A DNA stretch of 25,797 nucleotides from an uncultured Collinsella sp. (GTDB lineage: Bacteria; Actinomycetota; Coriobacteriia; Coriobacteriales; Coriobacteriaceae), in NCBI GenBank assembly GCA_902470905.1, contig CABRIC010000026.1:1-25797 (forward strand). Reading direction: 5' to 3'. A program made the translations under genes and the position numbers. Below are positions 1 to 7,185 of this stretch, in pieces. The notes below the pieces were generated by a model. It was not told where the DNA came from and searched no databases. It was given only the letters and a program-made list of their open reading frames with translations. Position 1 is the stretch's first letter. Every line of letters starts with the position of its first letter.

Positions 1-44
1 CACAAGGAGTATCGTCGGCAGCGTCAGATGTGTATAAGAGACAG
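1..44. other. Nextera i5 sequencing adapter (not genomic)
   Basis: Positions 12-44 are the Illumina Nextera read-1 adapter, ending in the 19-bp Tn5 mosaic end AGATGTGTATAAGAGACAG at 26-44. Positions 4-11 are AAGGAGTA, which matches the Nextera i5 index S507, preceded by the CAC that ends the P5 primer. Any reading frame entering from here gains a spurious N-terminal MCIRDR, a well-known contaminant peptide. Genomic sequence starts at 45. Confidence 0.98.
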
Positions 45-108
45 ACTATATACAAAAAGAGTATCCGTTGACCTGTGCTCGACATTATGCCGATCGATAG
101 GAGGCGCT

Positions 109-375
109 ATGGACGCTAAGCAGCTCGAAAAGATGATGGGGTTTGCTCCCGGAGAGCTGGAGAAAGCCTCGGAGGCATACGAAAAAGATGAGTGGCCGAA
201 GGGTCGCACCATCAAGCTGGGAAGGCCGTCGATCTCCGATGAGCCAAGCGTTGTTTTATCGGCACGTGTGGGCGAATCGGTCCTTGAAGCCTTTGACGCA
301 AAAGCAAAGCGCCATGGGCAAACACGCACGGAGCGACTCAGGGAGCTCATCAAGCTCGATGCAATGATTGCCTAA
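109..375 (+). CDS. Ribbon-helix-helix (CopG/antitoxin-like) protein
   Basis: Predicted small DNA-binding protein of 88 aa. The C-terminal half, from VVLSARVGESVLEAFDAKAK (about residues 47-66) to TERLRELIKL, has the beta-strand, helix, helix pattern of ribbon-helix-helix repressors and antitoxins. The N-terminal 45 residues are charged and may bind a partner. The start is set by AGGAGG at 99-104, four bases before ATG 109; the same frame is open back into the adapter, so a longer call would be an artefact. A second frame ends in TAG at 98-100, touching this ribosome site, and could be the tail of an upstream partner gene lost at the contig edge. No toxin gene is visible downstream, so a toxin-antitoxin role is only a possibility. 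A 17-bp hairpin follows the stop. Confidence 0.7.
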   Translation: MDAKQLEKMMGFAPGELEKASEAYEKDEWPKGRTIKLGRPSISDEPSVVLSARVGESVLEAFDAKAKRHGQTRTERLRELIKLDAMIA

Positions 376-403
376 ACTCAACTCCCCCGTCGACCCAAAC
401 ATA

Positions 404-454
404 TACGCCAGCATCCAAAGTCGACATTTTTCGACATCTTTGGATGCTGGCGTA
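404..454. terminator. 17-bp perfect hairpin, probable terminator after the RHH gene
   Basis: TACGCCAGCATCCAAAG (404-420) pairs perfectly with 438-454 around a 17-nt loop that contains the heptamer TCGACAT twice (421-427 and 431-437). On the plus strand the stem is followed by CAGCTTTTATAG, a modest T-rich tail. On the minus strand it is followed by TATATGTTTGGG. It lies between the convergent ends of the RHH gene and dus, so it may serve both. Confidence 0.55.
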
Positions 455-470
455 CAGCTTTTATAGCTAG

Positions 471-533
471 TCATTGGGGACACTCATTGGGGACGTTCAT
501 AAATGACTAGTCGTTAAAGAACGTCCCCGATGA
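471..533. repeat. GGGGACGTTC direct and inverted repeats (REP-like)
   Basis: TCATTGGGGAC occurs twice in tandem (471-481 and 484-494). The second copy begins a 15-bp inverted repeat, 484-498 against 519-533, with one G-T wobble, around a 20-nt loop containing the palindrome GACTAGTC. The right arm stops five bases from the dus stop codon. There is no T-tract, so it looks like an extragenic palindromic element rather than a classical terminator. Confidence 0.7.
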
Positions 534-537
534 CTAA

Positions 538-1491
538 CTAACCGTGGAAGCAGGCTATGGGTGCGAGTGGCTGCTCGCGAAAGACGCGCTCGACGGCGGC
601 GCGGTATTCGTCGACTTTTTTGGTCTTACGTACGAGCTTGTGAACGGTAGCGGGGTCGGCGAAGGCGCATTTGGCGTAGAACCACCACTCCTTCATGCGA
701 AAGACCGCATTGCCGCCAATCTCTTCTGCATAGGCCGCAAACAGCGTGTCGTGGAAACGTTGCAGTTCGGCTGCCGTGACAGTGGGACCGCCCTTAACCA
801 TGCGAGCCAGCGCGGGGTTCGCGAGCAGGCCACGCCCCAACATCACATGGCGCGTGCCGGGATAGGCCTCCACCAGCGCGTCCATATCCTCAAGATCAAA
901 AATGTCACCGTTATAGGCCACGGGGAACGGCGCACGCTCCAGCGTCTCGCCATAAAACTCTTTGCGCGGCGAGCCCGTATAGCGGTCCTTCTGTACGCGC
1001 GGATGCACGATCAGCTCTGCCAACGACATGCGGCAATACAGATCGAGCACGCGCTCGTATTCGTCGTCATTCTCCAGCCCCAGCCTGGTCTTTACCGACA
1101 CCGGCAACGGCGACCGCTCGCACACATCGCTTAAGAACGCCTCGAGCTCGTCGAGATTGCGCAAGAAACCCGAGCCCTTGCCCTTGGCGACAACCGTTCC
1201 CGAAGGGCAACCCAAGTTGAGATTGACCTCGCGGTAGCCCATGTCGGCGAGCACCTGTGCCGCCCACACAAACTCGTCCGCGTTCTTGGACATCAGCTGA
1301 GGCACCACGTTGAGCCCCTGGTTATTGGCAGGATCAATCTCCTTAAACGCCTTGCCGCCAAAGCGGTTTCCCACCCGCGGCGGCGGCAAAAACGGCGTGT
1401 AATAGCAATCGAGCGCGCCGAAGCACTCCGCATGCACGCGACGGAACACATGCCCGGTAATCCCCTCCATGGGGGCCAACGATAGAATCAT
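538..1491 (-). CDS. dus: tRNA-dihydrouridine synthase (Dus family)
   Basis: FMN enzyme that reduces specific uridines in tRNA to dihydrouridine with NADPH, in the cytoplasm. The 317-aa length fits the family. Visible motifs are the N-terminal LAPMEGITG barrel start, LNLGCPSG with the catalytic cysteine at C95, VKTRLG at 133-138, the HPR at 163-165, YNGDI at 193-197 and GRGLLANP at 219-226, the last three lining the FMN phosphate site. The start is ATG 1491, preceded by a modest GAAGAG ribosome site. It lies 53 bp after the ABC exporter on the same strand, with the GACAAAGGGAC palindrome between them, so co-transcription is possible but no functional link is evident. Which tRNA position it modifies cannot be read from the sequence. 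Confidence 0.93.
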   Translation of the reverse strand: MILSLAPMEGITGHVFRRVHAECFGALDCYYTPFLPPPRVGNRFGGKAFKEIDPANNQGLNVVPQLMSKNADEFVWAAQVLADMGYREVNLNLGCPSGTVVAKGKGSGFLRNLDELEAFLSDVCERSPLPVSVKTRLGLENDDEYERVLDLYCRMSLAELIVHPRVQKDRYTGSPRKEFYGETLERAPFPVAYNGDIFDLEDMDALVEAYPGTRHVMLGRGLLANPALARMVKGGPTVTAAELQRFHDTLFAAYAEEIGGNAVFRMKEWWFYAKCAFADPATVHKLVRKTKKVDEYRAAVERVFREQPLAPIACFHG

Positions 1492-1518
1492 CTACTCTTC
1501 TCTCATATCAACGAACGT

Positions 1519-1541
1519 GACAAAGGGACTGTCCCTTTGTC
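1519..1541. repeat. GACAAAGGGAC palindrome (11-bp arms)
   Basis: GACAAAGGGAC at 1519-1529 is a perfect reverse complement of 1531-1541 around a single T. It begins four bases after the stop of the ABC exporter and ends 28 bases before the dus start region. It shares GGGAC with the repeats at 471-533. There is no T-run on either strand. Confidence 0.75.
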
Positions 1542-1544
1542 GCA

Positions 1545-4500
1545 TTATTCGGAGCGCAGGGCTTCGACGGGGTCCTTCTTGGATGCGCTGCGGGCCGGCA
1601 GCAGGCCGGCAACGACCGTCAGCAACACAGAAATTGCAATGAGCACCAGCGCATCCTGCACGGGCAGACTCATTAGGTTGGGGACCTGTTTGACCGCAAG
1701 CGCCCAAGCATTGACCGGGAAGCTCACGGCCACCACGACGACAACAGCAAAGACGCCGGCAATGAGGCCCTCGATAAAGGTCTCGGCGTTGAACACGTTT
1801 GCCACGTTACGCTTCGACGCGCCAATCGCGCGCAGAATGCCAATCTCCTTTTTGCGCTCCAGCACGCTGATGTACGTGATGATGCCGATCATGATGGAGC
1901 TCACCACCAGGCTGATACTCACGAATGCGATGAGCACCAAGCTGATGGTGTTCACGATGTCGGTCACTGAGCCCATGATGATGCCCATGTAGTCGGTGTA
2001 CGAGATTGCCTGTTCATCGTGGCCAGAGGCTTTGACCTGTTTGTTGTACGCGTCGATGTGATCGAGCACGCGCTCCTTGGCCTCAAAGTCGCGCGGGAAA
2101 ATCTTGACCGAGATGGGGTCTGCCTCGTCCGCATAGCCCAACGTGGTCAGATTGTTGTCGTAGGTGAGCTTCGACGCCTTGGCATAGCTCATCATGAGCG
2201 AGCTCAGGTCCTCGGCGTCCATGTTGAAATGGATAGCACGAGCAAAGGCACTCGCATCCACGCGCATGGCGCTCGCCAGGTTAGCAAAACTCGAAGACAT
2301 CTGCGTCGCCATCTGGTCCATAAGCCCTGCCGCGCCCGCCTTGAGCTGGGATGATACCGTCGACGCTATCTGCTCGCTGATTGCCTTCATCACCTGATCC
2401 ATAGCCTGCTGCAGATACGGAGCCAGCTGCTTTTGCACATAGTCGCTCATCACCTGCTGCAGACGCTCGGCCAGGGCATCGCCGCCGAGCGCCTTCAATT
2501 GAGCCAGGTATTGCTGGGCTGCGGTATCATGCTCAAGATATGCCGAGAATGCGGCAGCGAGCTTTGACGCGTCTTTAAGGTCTTCGGGTGACAGCGCCTT
2601 AAACTGATCAGACTGCAAAAAGCCCTCAAACAGCTGGTTGGCTAGTGTTCCCACCTGCTGCATTTGCTCGGGCGTGAGTTCCAGACCGTCAAAGATACCC
2701 GAGAAATCTGGGGTTGGCGCTCTTGCCATGATGTCGCTGAAGTCGATGTCCTTGCCAACGCCCGAAAGGTCAATGTCCAGCCCCGACAGATCGATGCCAG
2801 AAAGGTCCATACCGCCGGCCGCACCCGAGAGCGCAGACGCATCAAACGAGAACGCGCTCTTGAGCGCCGCCTCGTCCACACTGAACATGCTGCCCAGATC
2901 CACGCCTTGCTTGGCCTCGCCTTGCAGTTCGTCGAAGGTTTTGCCCGTAAAGACATCCGTCTCGGGGTGAGCAAGCTGCTCCTGCACAATCTGCGAATCG
3001 GCGGCGCGCTCCATAAGCTGGCGAGTCAGCGCATGCGTGTAGGCAATGCCCGGGGACAACGCGCTCGCGTTGGCGGTCTCGTTGGGTCGCACCACGCCCA
3101 CAATGTGCACGTCGATACCGTCGGCAACCTTGGCGGCCATAAAGTCGGTGTCGCCAGACATATCGGTCCATATGCCGGTCTCTTCGTTTTTGCGATACGC
3201 ATCGGCCGGCGACAGCACCTTAAACGTCGTGGACAGCGCATCGTCGTAGGTAAATTCGGTGCCGGTCTCGGGCGTTTCGACCCCACCGTCAGCCGTCATA
3301 GCGCTGTTTACCAGATCGTTAAGCTCATTGATATCCAGCGCGCCGATGCTGTAGAGCGTGTAGTCGCCCACCGTGCCACGGCTCGAAAGCACCATCACGG
3401 CTTCGTTAGCAGACGTAGGCCAATGCCCCGCCACGACATCGTACTGGCTGTCGAGCAGGCTCTGGTCGTCGATCATCTCGTTAAAGACCGAGGTTCCCAT
3501 GGATTCCATGCTCACCGTTGCCGCCGAGCTCGCGCCTCCGCTCATGGCCTCGGTCATGGCGTTGGGCACCAGCCGGACAGGCTTCTCATCGCCCTTGCCG
3601 GCACGATAGACAACCGGCGATACACCGTAGCCGTACTGAATGGCGTTGACCTCTTTATCGATGCCGTCGCCACCGGCATCGAGCCATGCCTTAAAGCTCG
3701 TCATGTCGTTGGACTTAACGCTCGCAAACATATCCTTTACGGCCGTGACCACAGGAATCTTATCGGTTCCCTGAGCCTTGCCGCCGGCACTGTCGTCGGA
3801 CGAATCCACGTTTTCAGGCGAGTCATCATCCGCAGCCCCCTGCCCGCCCATCATGGACGACAGGTCGTAATCCTGCTTGGAAATGGTGAGTGGGTAGCTC
3901 GAGAGCGTATCCTCCTCGACCTTTTTGATGTAATTGTTCACGCCGTTGGACAGCGCCAGAATCGCCGCGATACCGATAATGCCAATCGAGCCCGCAAAGG
4001 CCGTCATGGCCGTGCGGCCCTTCTTAGTCATAAGGTTTCGGGCAGAAAGCCCCAGCGCCGTCACAAAGCTCATCGAGGTTTTGCGCGTAGGCTTGGCCTC
4101 GCGGCGCGTGGCGTCGGCGACATCAAAAGAATCGGAATCGTCGGTAATCTTGCCATCCGCCAGGTTAACGATGCGCGTGGCGTACTTGTACGCCAGCTCG
4201 GGATTGTGCGTGACCATAATAACCAGACGGTCGCGTGCGACCTCCTTGAGCAAGTCCATGACCTGCACGGACGTTGTAGAATCCAAAGCGCCAGTCGGCT
4301 CGTCGGCAAGGACGATCTCAGGGTCATTAATCAGGGCGCGGGCGATGGCCACGCGCTGCATCTGCCCGCCCGAAAGCTGGCTCGGGCGCTTGTTAACGTG
4401 CTCGCCCAAGCCGACTTTCTCCAACGCCTCGCGCGCACGCTGGCGACGCTCGGCATGCCCCACGCCCGTGAGCGTGAGCGCCAGCTCCACGTTTTCCAAA

Positions 4501-4799
4501 ATGGTCTGATGCGGAATGAGGTTATAGCTTTGGAACACAAAGCCGATGCGGTTGTTGCGGTAGGCATCCCAATCGCGATCGTGAAAGTCTTTGGTCGAAA
4601 TACCGTCGATCAGCAGGTCGCCAGAATCGAAATGATCGAGCCCACCGATAACGTTGAGCATCGTAGTTTTACCCGACCCCGAAGGTCCCAGAATGGCCAC
4701 GAACTCGTTATCGCGAAAAGCCAGGCTCACGTTATCGAGCGCCACCTGCGTAAACGACTGCGTGACGTACCTTTTGCAAATACCTTTGAGCTCCAACAT
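1545..4799 (-). CDS. ABC exporter, fused ATPase and MacB/FtsX-type permease
   Basis: A 1084-aa membrane transporter that joins an ATPase and a permease in one chain. The ATPase has Walker A GPSGSGKT (38-45), Q-loop Q90, signature LSGGQ (142-146), Walker B IVLADE (162-167) and H-loop H198, closest in style to LolD/MacB ATPases. A membrane helix at about 264-286 is followed by an extracytoplasmic domain of about 650 residues, then three helices near 952-977, 1009-1032 and 1050-1068 with the FtsX-type segment SVLERKKEIGILRAIGASKR. Such MacB-like machines couple ATP hydrolysis to work outside the membrane, exporting peptides, toxins or lipoproteins; the substrate here is unknown. Residues about 650-690 are an unusual D-L-S-G-rich run. 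ATG 4799 was chosen over TTG 4808 because GAGAGG sits nine bases before the ATG but abuts the TTG. Confidence 0.9.
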   Translation of the reverse strand: MLELKGICKRYVTQSFTQVALDNVSLAFRDNEFVAILGPSGSGKTTMLNVIGGLDHFDSGDLLIDGISTKDFHDRDWDAYRNNRIGFVFQSYNLIPHQTILENVELALTLTGVGHAERRQRAREALEKVGLGEHVNKRPSQLSGGQMQRVAIARALINDPEIVLADEPTGALDSTTSVQVMDLLKEVARDRLVIMVTHNPELAYKYATRIVNLADGKITDDSDSFDVADATRREAKPTRKTSMSFVTALGLSARNLMTKKGRTAMTAFAGSIGIIGIAAILALSNGVNNYIKKVEEDTLSSYPLTISKQDYDLSSMMGGQGAADDDSPENVDSSDDSAGGKAQGTDKIPVVTAVKDMFASVKSNDMTSFKAWLDAGGDGIDKEVNAIQYGYGVSPVVYRAGKGDEKPVRLVPNAMTEAMSGGASSAATVSMESMGTSVFNEMIDDQSLLDSQYDVVAGHWPTSANEAVMVLSSRGTVGDYTLYSIGALDINELNDLVNSAMTADGGVETPETGTEFTYDDALSTTFKVLSPADAYRKNEETGIWTDMSGDTDFMAAKVADGIDVHIVGVVRPNETANASALSPGIAYTHALTRQLMERAADSQIVQEQLAHPETDVFTGKTFDELQGEAKQGVDLGSMFSVDEAALKSAFSFDASALSGAAGGMDLSGIDLSGLDIDLSGVGKDIDFSDIMARAPTPDFSGIFDGLELTPEQMQQVGTLANQLFEGFLQSDQFKALSPEDLKDASKLAAAFSAYLEHDTAAQQYLAQLKALGGDALAERLQQVMSDYVQKQLAPYLQQAMDQVMKAISEQIASTVSSQLKAGAAGLMDQMATQMSSSFANLASAMRVDASAFARAIHFNMDAEDLSSLMMSYAKASKLTYDNNLTTLGYADEADPISVKIFPRDFEAKERVLDHIDAYNKQVKASGHDEQAISYTDYMGIIMGSVTDIVNTISLVLIAFVSISLVVSSIMIGIITYISVLERKKEIGILRAIGASKRNVANVFNAETFIEGLIAGVFAVVVVVAVSFPVNAWALAVKQVPNLMSLPVQDALVLIAISVLLTVVAGLLPARSASKKDPVEALRSE

Positions 4800-4952
4800 G
4801 GACGGCAACCTCTCCCACGCGGGCGCACTCGCCCACTCTCCCCCGCCGTTCGTATTCGACGCGTTTGTCCTACTCTATCCCCATTTTTGCCGGAGCCAGT
4901 GAGGAATGTAACGAACCGCGCCAAAAAACGAACGGGATGGTACCCAAAAGAA

Positions 4953-4972
4953 GAGGTCCCGAGCGGGACCTC
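4953..4972 (-). terminator. Terminator of the TlpA redox operon
   Basis: GAGGTCCC (4953-4960) and GGGACCTC (4965-4972) form a perfect 8-bp stem with a four-base loop. Read on the minus strand the stem is followed by TTCTTTTGGG, a fair U-tract. It lies about 80 bases after the tlpA-like stop. The rest of 4800-5052 shows no gene and no clear promoter for the ABC exporter. Confidence 0.6.
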
Positions 4973-5052
4973 AAAATGGTGGAGATTATCTTGAAAGGCA
5001 GCAGACTACTTCGCACAGCGACACACGATCCTCGCTATGCTTTACGCGGTTT

Positions 5053-6024
5053 TTACTGCTCGCTATTCGCAATCGCCTGGTCGATAAGCTTGTCGAGTGC
5101 TGCGCGCTGCTCGGCGGAGCTGATGGCTCCCACGATTGGATCCCCTACGATGTTGCCATTCTGATCGATGACATACGTTGTCGGGAACGAGAACATATTT
5201 GACGTAAACTTACCGGCCTCGCTATCCGACTTGAACCAAATGTTCTTATATGTCACGCCCTTCTTGCTCAGCACGTCCTTGGCATCTGCAATCTCGCCTT
5301 TGTTGCCATCGAGCGTAAAGGAATTGACGCCCACGACCTGGCCGCCCTTCTTGGCAAGCTCCTTATTCAGTTTCTCAAGATCGCCCAGCTCGCCCACGCA
5401 CGGCTTGCAAGTGGTGAACCAGAAGTTCATGACGGTGACCTTGTTCTTAGAGAACAGCTCGTCGCTGCTCACGTCGTTGCCATCCAGGTCTTTGCCCGTA
5501 AAGCTGGGGAACTTCGTCGCCTCGCTCGAAGCATTGGCACCAGCCGTCATGCCAGCGGTCGAAGCGTCGACGCTCTCGCCTGCGCTCGGCGTGCTTCCAC
5601 AGCCGGGGAACTCCTTCTCCAAGCTCTCGAGCTTGTCCTCGATCTCCTTGATCTGCTGTGCACCGGCCTTGAGCGTCTTAAGCTCATCCGCCGTAAACTT
5701 ATCCTTGGCGCCGTCGATGGTCTTGAGCAGGAAATCGCCGTAATTGCTGCCGTCCTCAATCATTGTCGAGTCTTTATTTGCCGCATTGAATACCTTTTCC
5801 CACAGCGCGTTATCACTCGAAAAGATATCGTTCTCCTTCTGCATGAGTTTTGCATACAACTCGGCGGCCTCGTCGGCATTGGCCGGCTTCTGCGCAGTGA
5901 GTTCTGCGATCTTAGGATCGGAGCTCGCAGATTCGCTCGCATTGCCACCGGGCGCCGAACATGCCACAAGGCACAAGGCCAATACCGGCACCATAAACAG
6001 GGCCGCAATCTTAGAAAGCTTCAT
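5053..6024 (-). CDS. TlpA-like thioredoxin-fold lipoprotein
   Basis: Predicted membrane-anchored thiol-disulfide oxidoreductase of 323 aa, acting outside the cytoplasmic membrane. The signal peptide ends in the lipobox LVAC, giving lipidated C22. Residues 30-140 are helical and charged, 140-170 a Ser/Ala-rich linker, and 172-320 a redoxin domain with the active site WFTTCKPC (C206 and C209) and the cis-proline motif FPTTYVIDQNG (P281). The start is ATG 6024, six bases after GGAGGA; the in-frame ATG six bases upstream abuts that site. It is the last gene of an operon, 29 bp after the NapH-like gene, which could supply its electrons. No CcdA-type reductant is present in the window. Whether it reduces or oxidises substrates is unknown. 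Confidence 0.9.
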   Translation of the reverse strand: MKLSKIAALFMVPVLALCLVACSAPGGNASESASSDPKIAELTAQKPANADEAAELYAKLMQKENDIFSSDNALWEKVFNAANKDSTMIEDGSNYGDFLLKTIDGAKDKFTADELKTLKAGAQQIKEIEDKLESLEKEFPGCGSTPSAGESVDASTAGMTAGANASSEATKFPSFTGKDLDGNDVSSDELFSKNKVTVMNFWFTTCKPCVGELGDLEKLNKELAKKGGQVVGVNSFTLDGNKGEIADAKDVLSKKGVTYKNIWFKSDSEAGKFTSNMFSFPTTYVIDQNGNIVGDPIVGAISSAEQRAALDKLIDQAIANSEQ

Positions 6025-6053
6025 AGTCATTCCTCCGTTTTGTCGAAGCTTGT

Positions 6054-6956
6054 TTACTTTTTATCGGCGGTCAAGGGAAGCTTTTCCGCCGACACATCCA
6101 GGCCATAGCGATAGCTGATGGCATCGACGGGACAGGCCCCGATGCACTTTCCGCACCGGATGCATTCGGCATGATTGGGCGCGTGGACCACATCAACGTC
6201 CATCTGACAAACCTTTGAGCACTTGCCGCACGAGACGCATTTGCATGCATCGACCCGGATCCCCAATAGGGACACCTTATTCATGAGCGCATAGAATGCG
6301 CCGAGTGGACAAATCCATTTGCAGAAGGGGCGGTAGAACAAAACGCTCAGCACTACCACGGCAATGAGAACTGCAAGTTTCCAAGTAAAGAGATGTCCCA
6401 ACGCAGATCGAATGCCGGCATTGGCAATGGCCAGCGGAATGGCACCCTCGAGCACGCCCTGCGGACAGATGTACTTACAAAAGAACGGGTCGCCCATGCC
6501 CACGTCGTTAACCACCAAGACGGGCAGCAGCACCACGGCAAACAGCAGCACGACGTACTTGATGTACGTGAGCGGCTTGAGCTTTTTCGTGGAGAACTTT
6601 TTGCCGGAAATCTTATGGAGCAGCTCCTGCAGCCAGCCAAACGGGCACAAAAACCCGCATACAAAGCGTCCCAGCAGCACGCCGAGCAAAATGAGCGTAC
6701 CGGTGACGTAGTAGGAGAAGTTAAACTTAGATGAACCCACCACCGACTGGAACGACCCGATGGGGCACGCACCCGATGCCGCGGGGCACGAATAGCAATT
6801 AAGTCCAGGTACGCAGACTGTTTTTCCCGCGCCCTGATAGATGCCGCCTTTGGCAAAGTTTGGCAGGTGAATGTTGGTAATAAGTGTTGCCGCCGCCTGA
6901 ATGAATCCGCGAAATCGGGCCAAAACATGCGACGCAGTGTTTTCTCTTTTATCCAA
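6054..6956 (-). CDS. NapH-like 4Fe-4S polyferredoxin membrane protein
   Basis: A 300-aa integral membrane iron-sulfur protein of the NapH/CcoG type, which passes electrons between quinol or soluble donors and membrane partners. In order: CVPGLNCYSCP (48-58), a membrane helix near 84-103 ending in CGFLCPFG (100-107), a helix at 131-150, CKYICPQG (160-167), a helix near 192-208, CKWICPLG (212-219), then two C-terminal [4Fe-4S] ferredoxin motifs, C240/C243/C246/C250 and C265/C268/C271/C275. TTG 6956 is preferred as start because it overlaps the TAA of the CXXC peptide gene by eight bases, as expected for coupled translation, and GGAG lies ten bases upstream. An ATG at 7004 in the same frame would overlap most of that gene. 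The next gene encodes the TlpA-like lipoprotein. Confidence 0.85.
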   Translation of the reverse strand: MDKRENTASHVLARFRGFIQAAATLITNIHLPNFAKGGIYQGAGKTVCVPGLNCYSCPAASGACPIGSFQSVVGSSKFNFSYYVTGTLILLGVLLGRFVCGFLCPFGWLQELLHKISGKKFSTKKLKPLTYIKYVVLLFAVVLLPVLVVNDVGMGDPFFCKYICPQGVLEGAIPLAIANAGIRSALGHLFTWKLAVLIAVVVLSVLFYRPFCKWICPLGAFYALMNKVSLLGIRVDACKCVSCGKCSKVCQMDVDVVHAPNHAECIRCGKCIGACPVDAISYRYGLDVSAEKLPLTADKK

Positions 6957-7095
6957 TTCCGATACACTCCAAGCACAGCCTAATCGCTTTGGCCAGCACC
7001 GCATCCGCCTCGCCACGCATAACACCAAAGCACACCATGGTAATTCCGACGATCAACAAAGCGACCTGTACCACGGGTTTTACCGCTTTGAACAA
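6949..7095 (-). CDS. CD1871A-family small CXXC membrane peptide
   Basis: A 48-aa protein with one predicted membrane helix (VQVALLIVGITMVCFGVM, about 9-26), then RGEADAVLAKAIRLCLECIGIG at the C-terminus. The terminal CLECIGIG and the RGE after the helix match my recollection of the small CD1871A family of CXXC proteins. The start is TTG 7095, eight bases after GGAG. It is the first gene of the redox operon and its stop overlaps the start of the NapH-like gene. The C41/C44 pair could shuttle electrons or bind metal beside the iron-sulfur protein; no function is established that I can name. It is short enough to be missed by gene callers. Confidence 0.8.
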   Translation of the reverse strand: MFKAVKPVVQVALLIVGITMVCFGVMRGEADAVLAKAIRLCLECIGIG

Positions 7096-7127
7096 CCCAA
7101 CCACTCCTTTCGTTACGCGACCATTGG

Positions 7128-7155
7128 ACCATATCGACTATAAAATCCGTGTTAA
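7128..7155 (-). promoter_or_regulatory. Candidate promoter of the CXXC-NapH-TlpA operon
   Basis: On the minus strand TTAACA (7150-7155) is followed after 16 bases by TATGGT (7128-7133), a five-of-six and four-of-six match to sigma-70 boxes. It lies 33 bases before the CXXC peptide start and overlaps the presumed promoter of the divergent regulator. Confidence 0.4.
7139..7146 (+). promoter_or_regulatory. Candidate -10 box of the two-component operon
   Basis: TATAAAAT lies 40 bases before the response regulator start. No good -35 box is present at 16-18 bases, which suits a promoter that needs an activator, possibly the regulator itself. The box falls inside the spacer of the opposing promoter, so the two could compete. 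Confidence 0.35.
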
Positions 7156-7185
7156 GCGCGATTTGGAATGTGCAAGGAGACTGTT

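Noticed and set aside
26..44. Tn5 mosaic end as evidence of a transposon
   Set aside because: It is joined to the full sequencing adapter and index, and the same unit is inverted at the other contig end.
24..353. Minus-strand frame opposite the RHH gene
   Set aside because: It ends inside the adapter, lacks a ribosome site and has serine/arginine-rich shadow composition.
109..375. Complete toxin-antitoxin pair
   Set aside because: Only a ribbon-helix-helix protein is seen; the possible partner upstream is cut off by the contig edge and cannot be identified from 18 codons.
2664..4994. Long open frame of 776 codons on the plus strand over the ABC exporter
   Set aside because: It is a GC-driven antisense frame; the minus-strand frame carries all ABC and FtsX motifs, whereas this one has arginine/histidine-rich composition and no domain.
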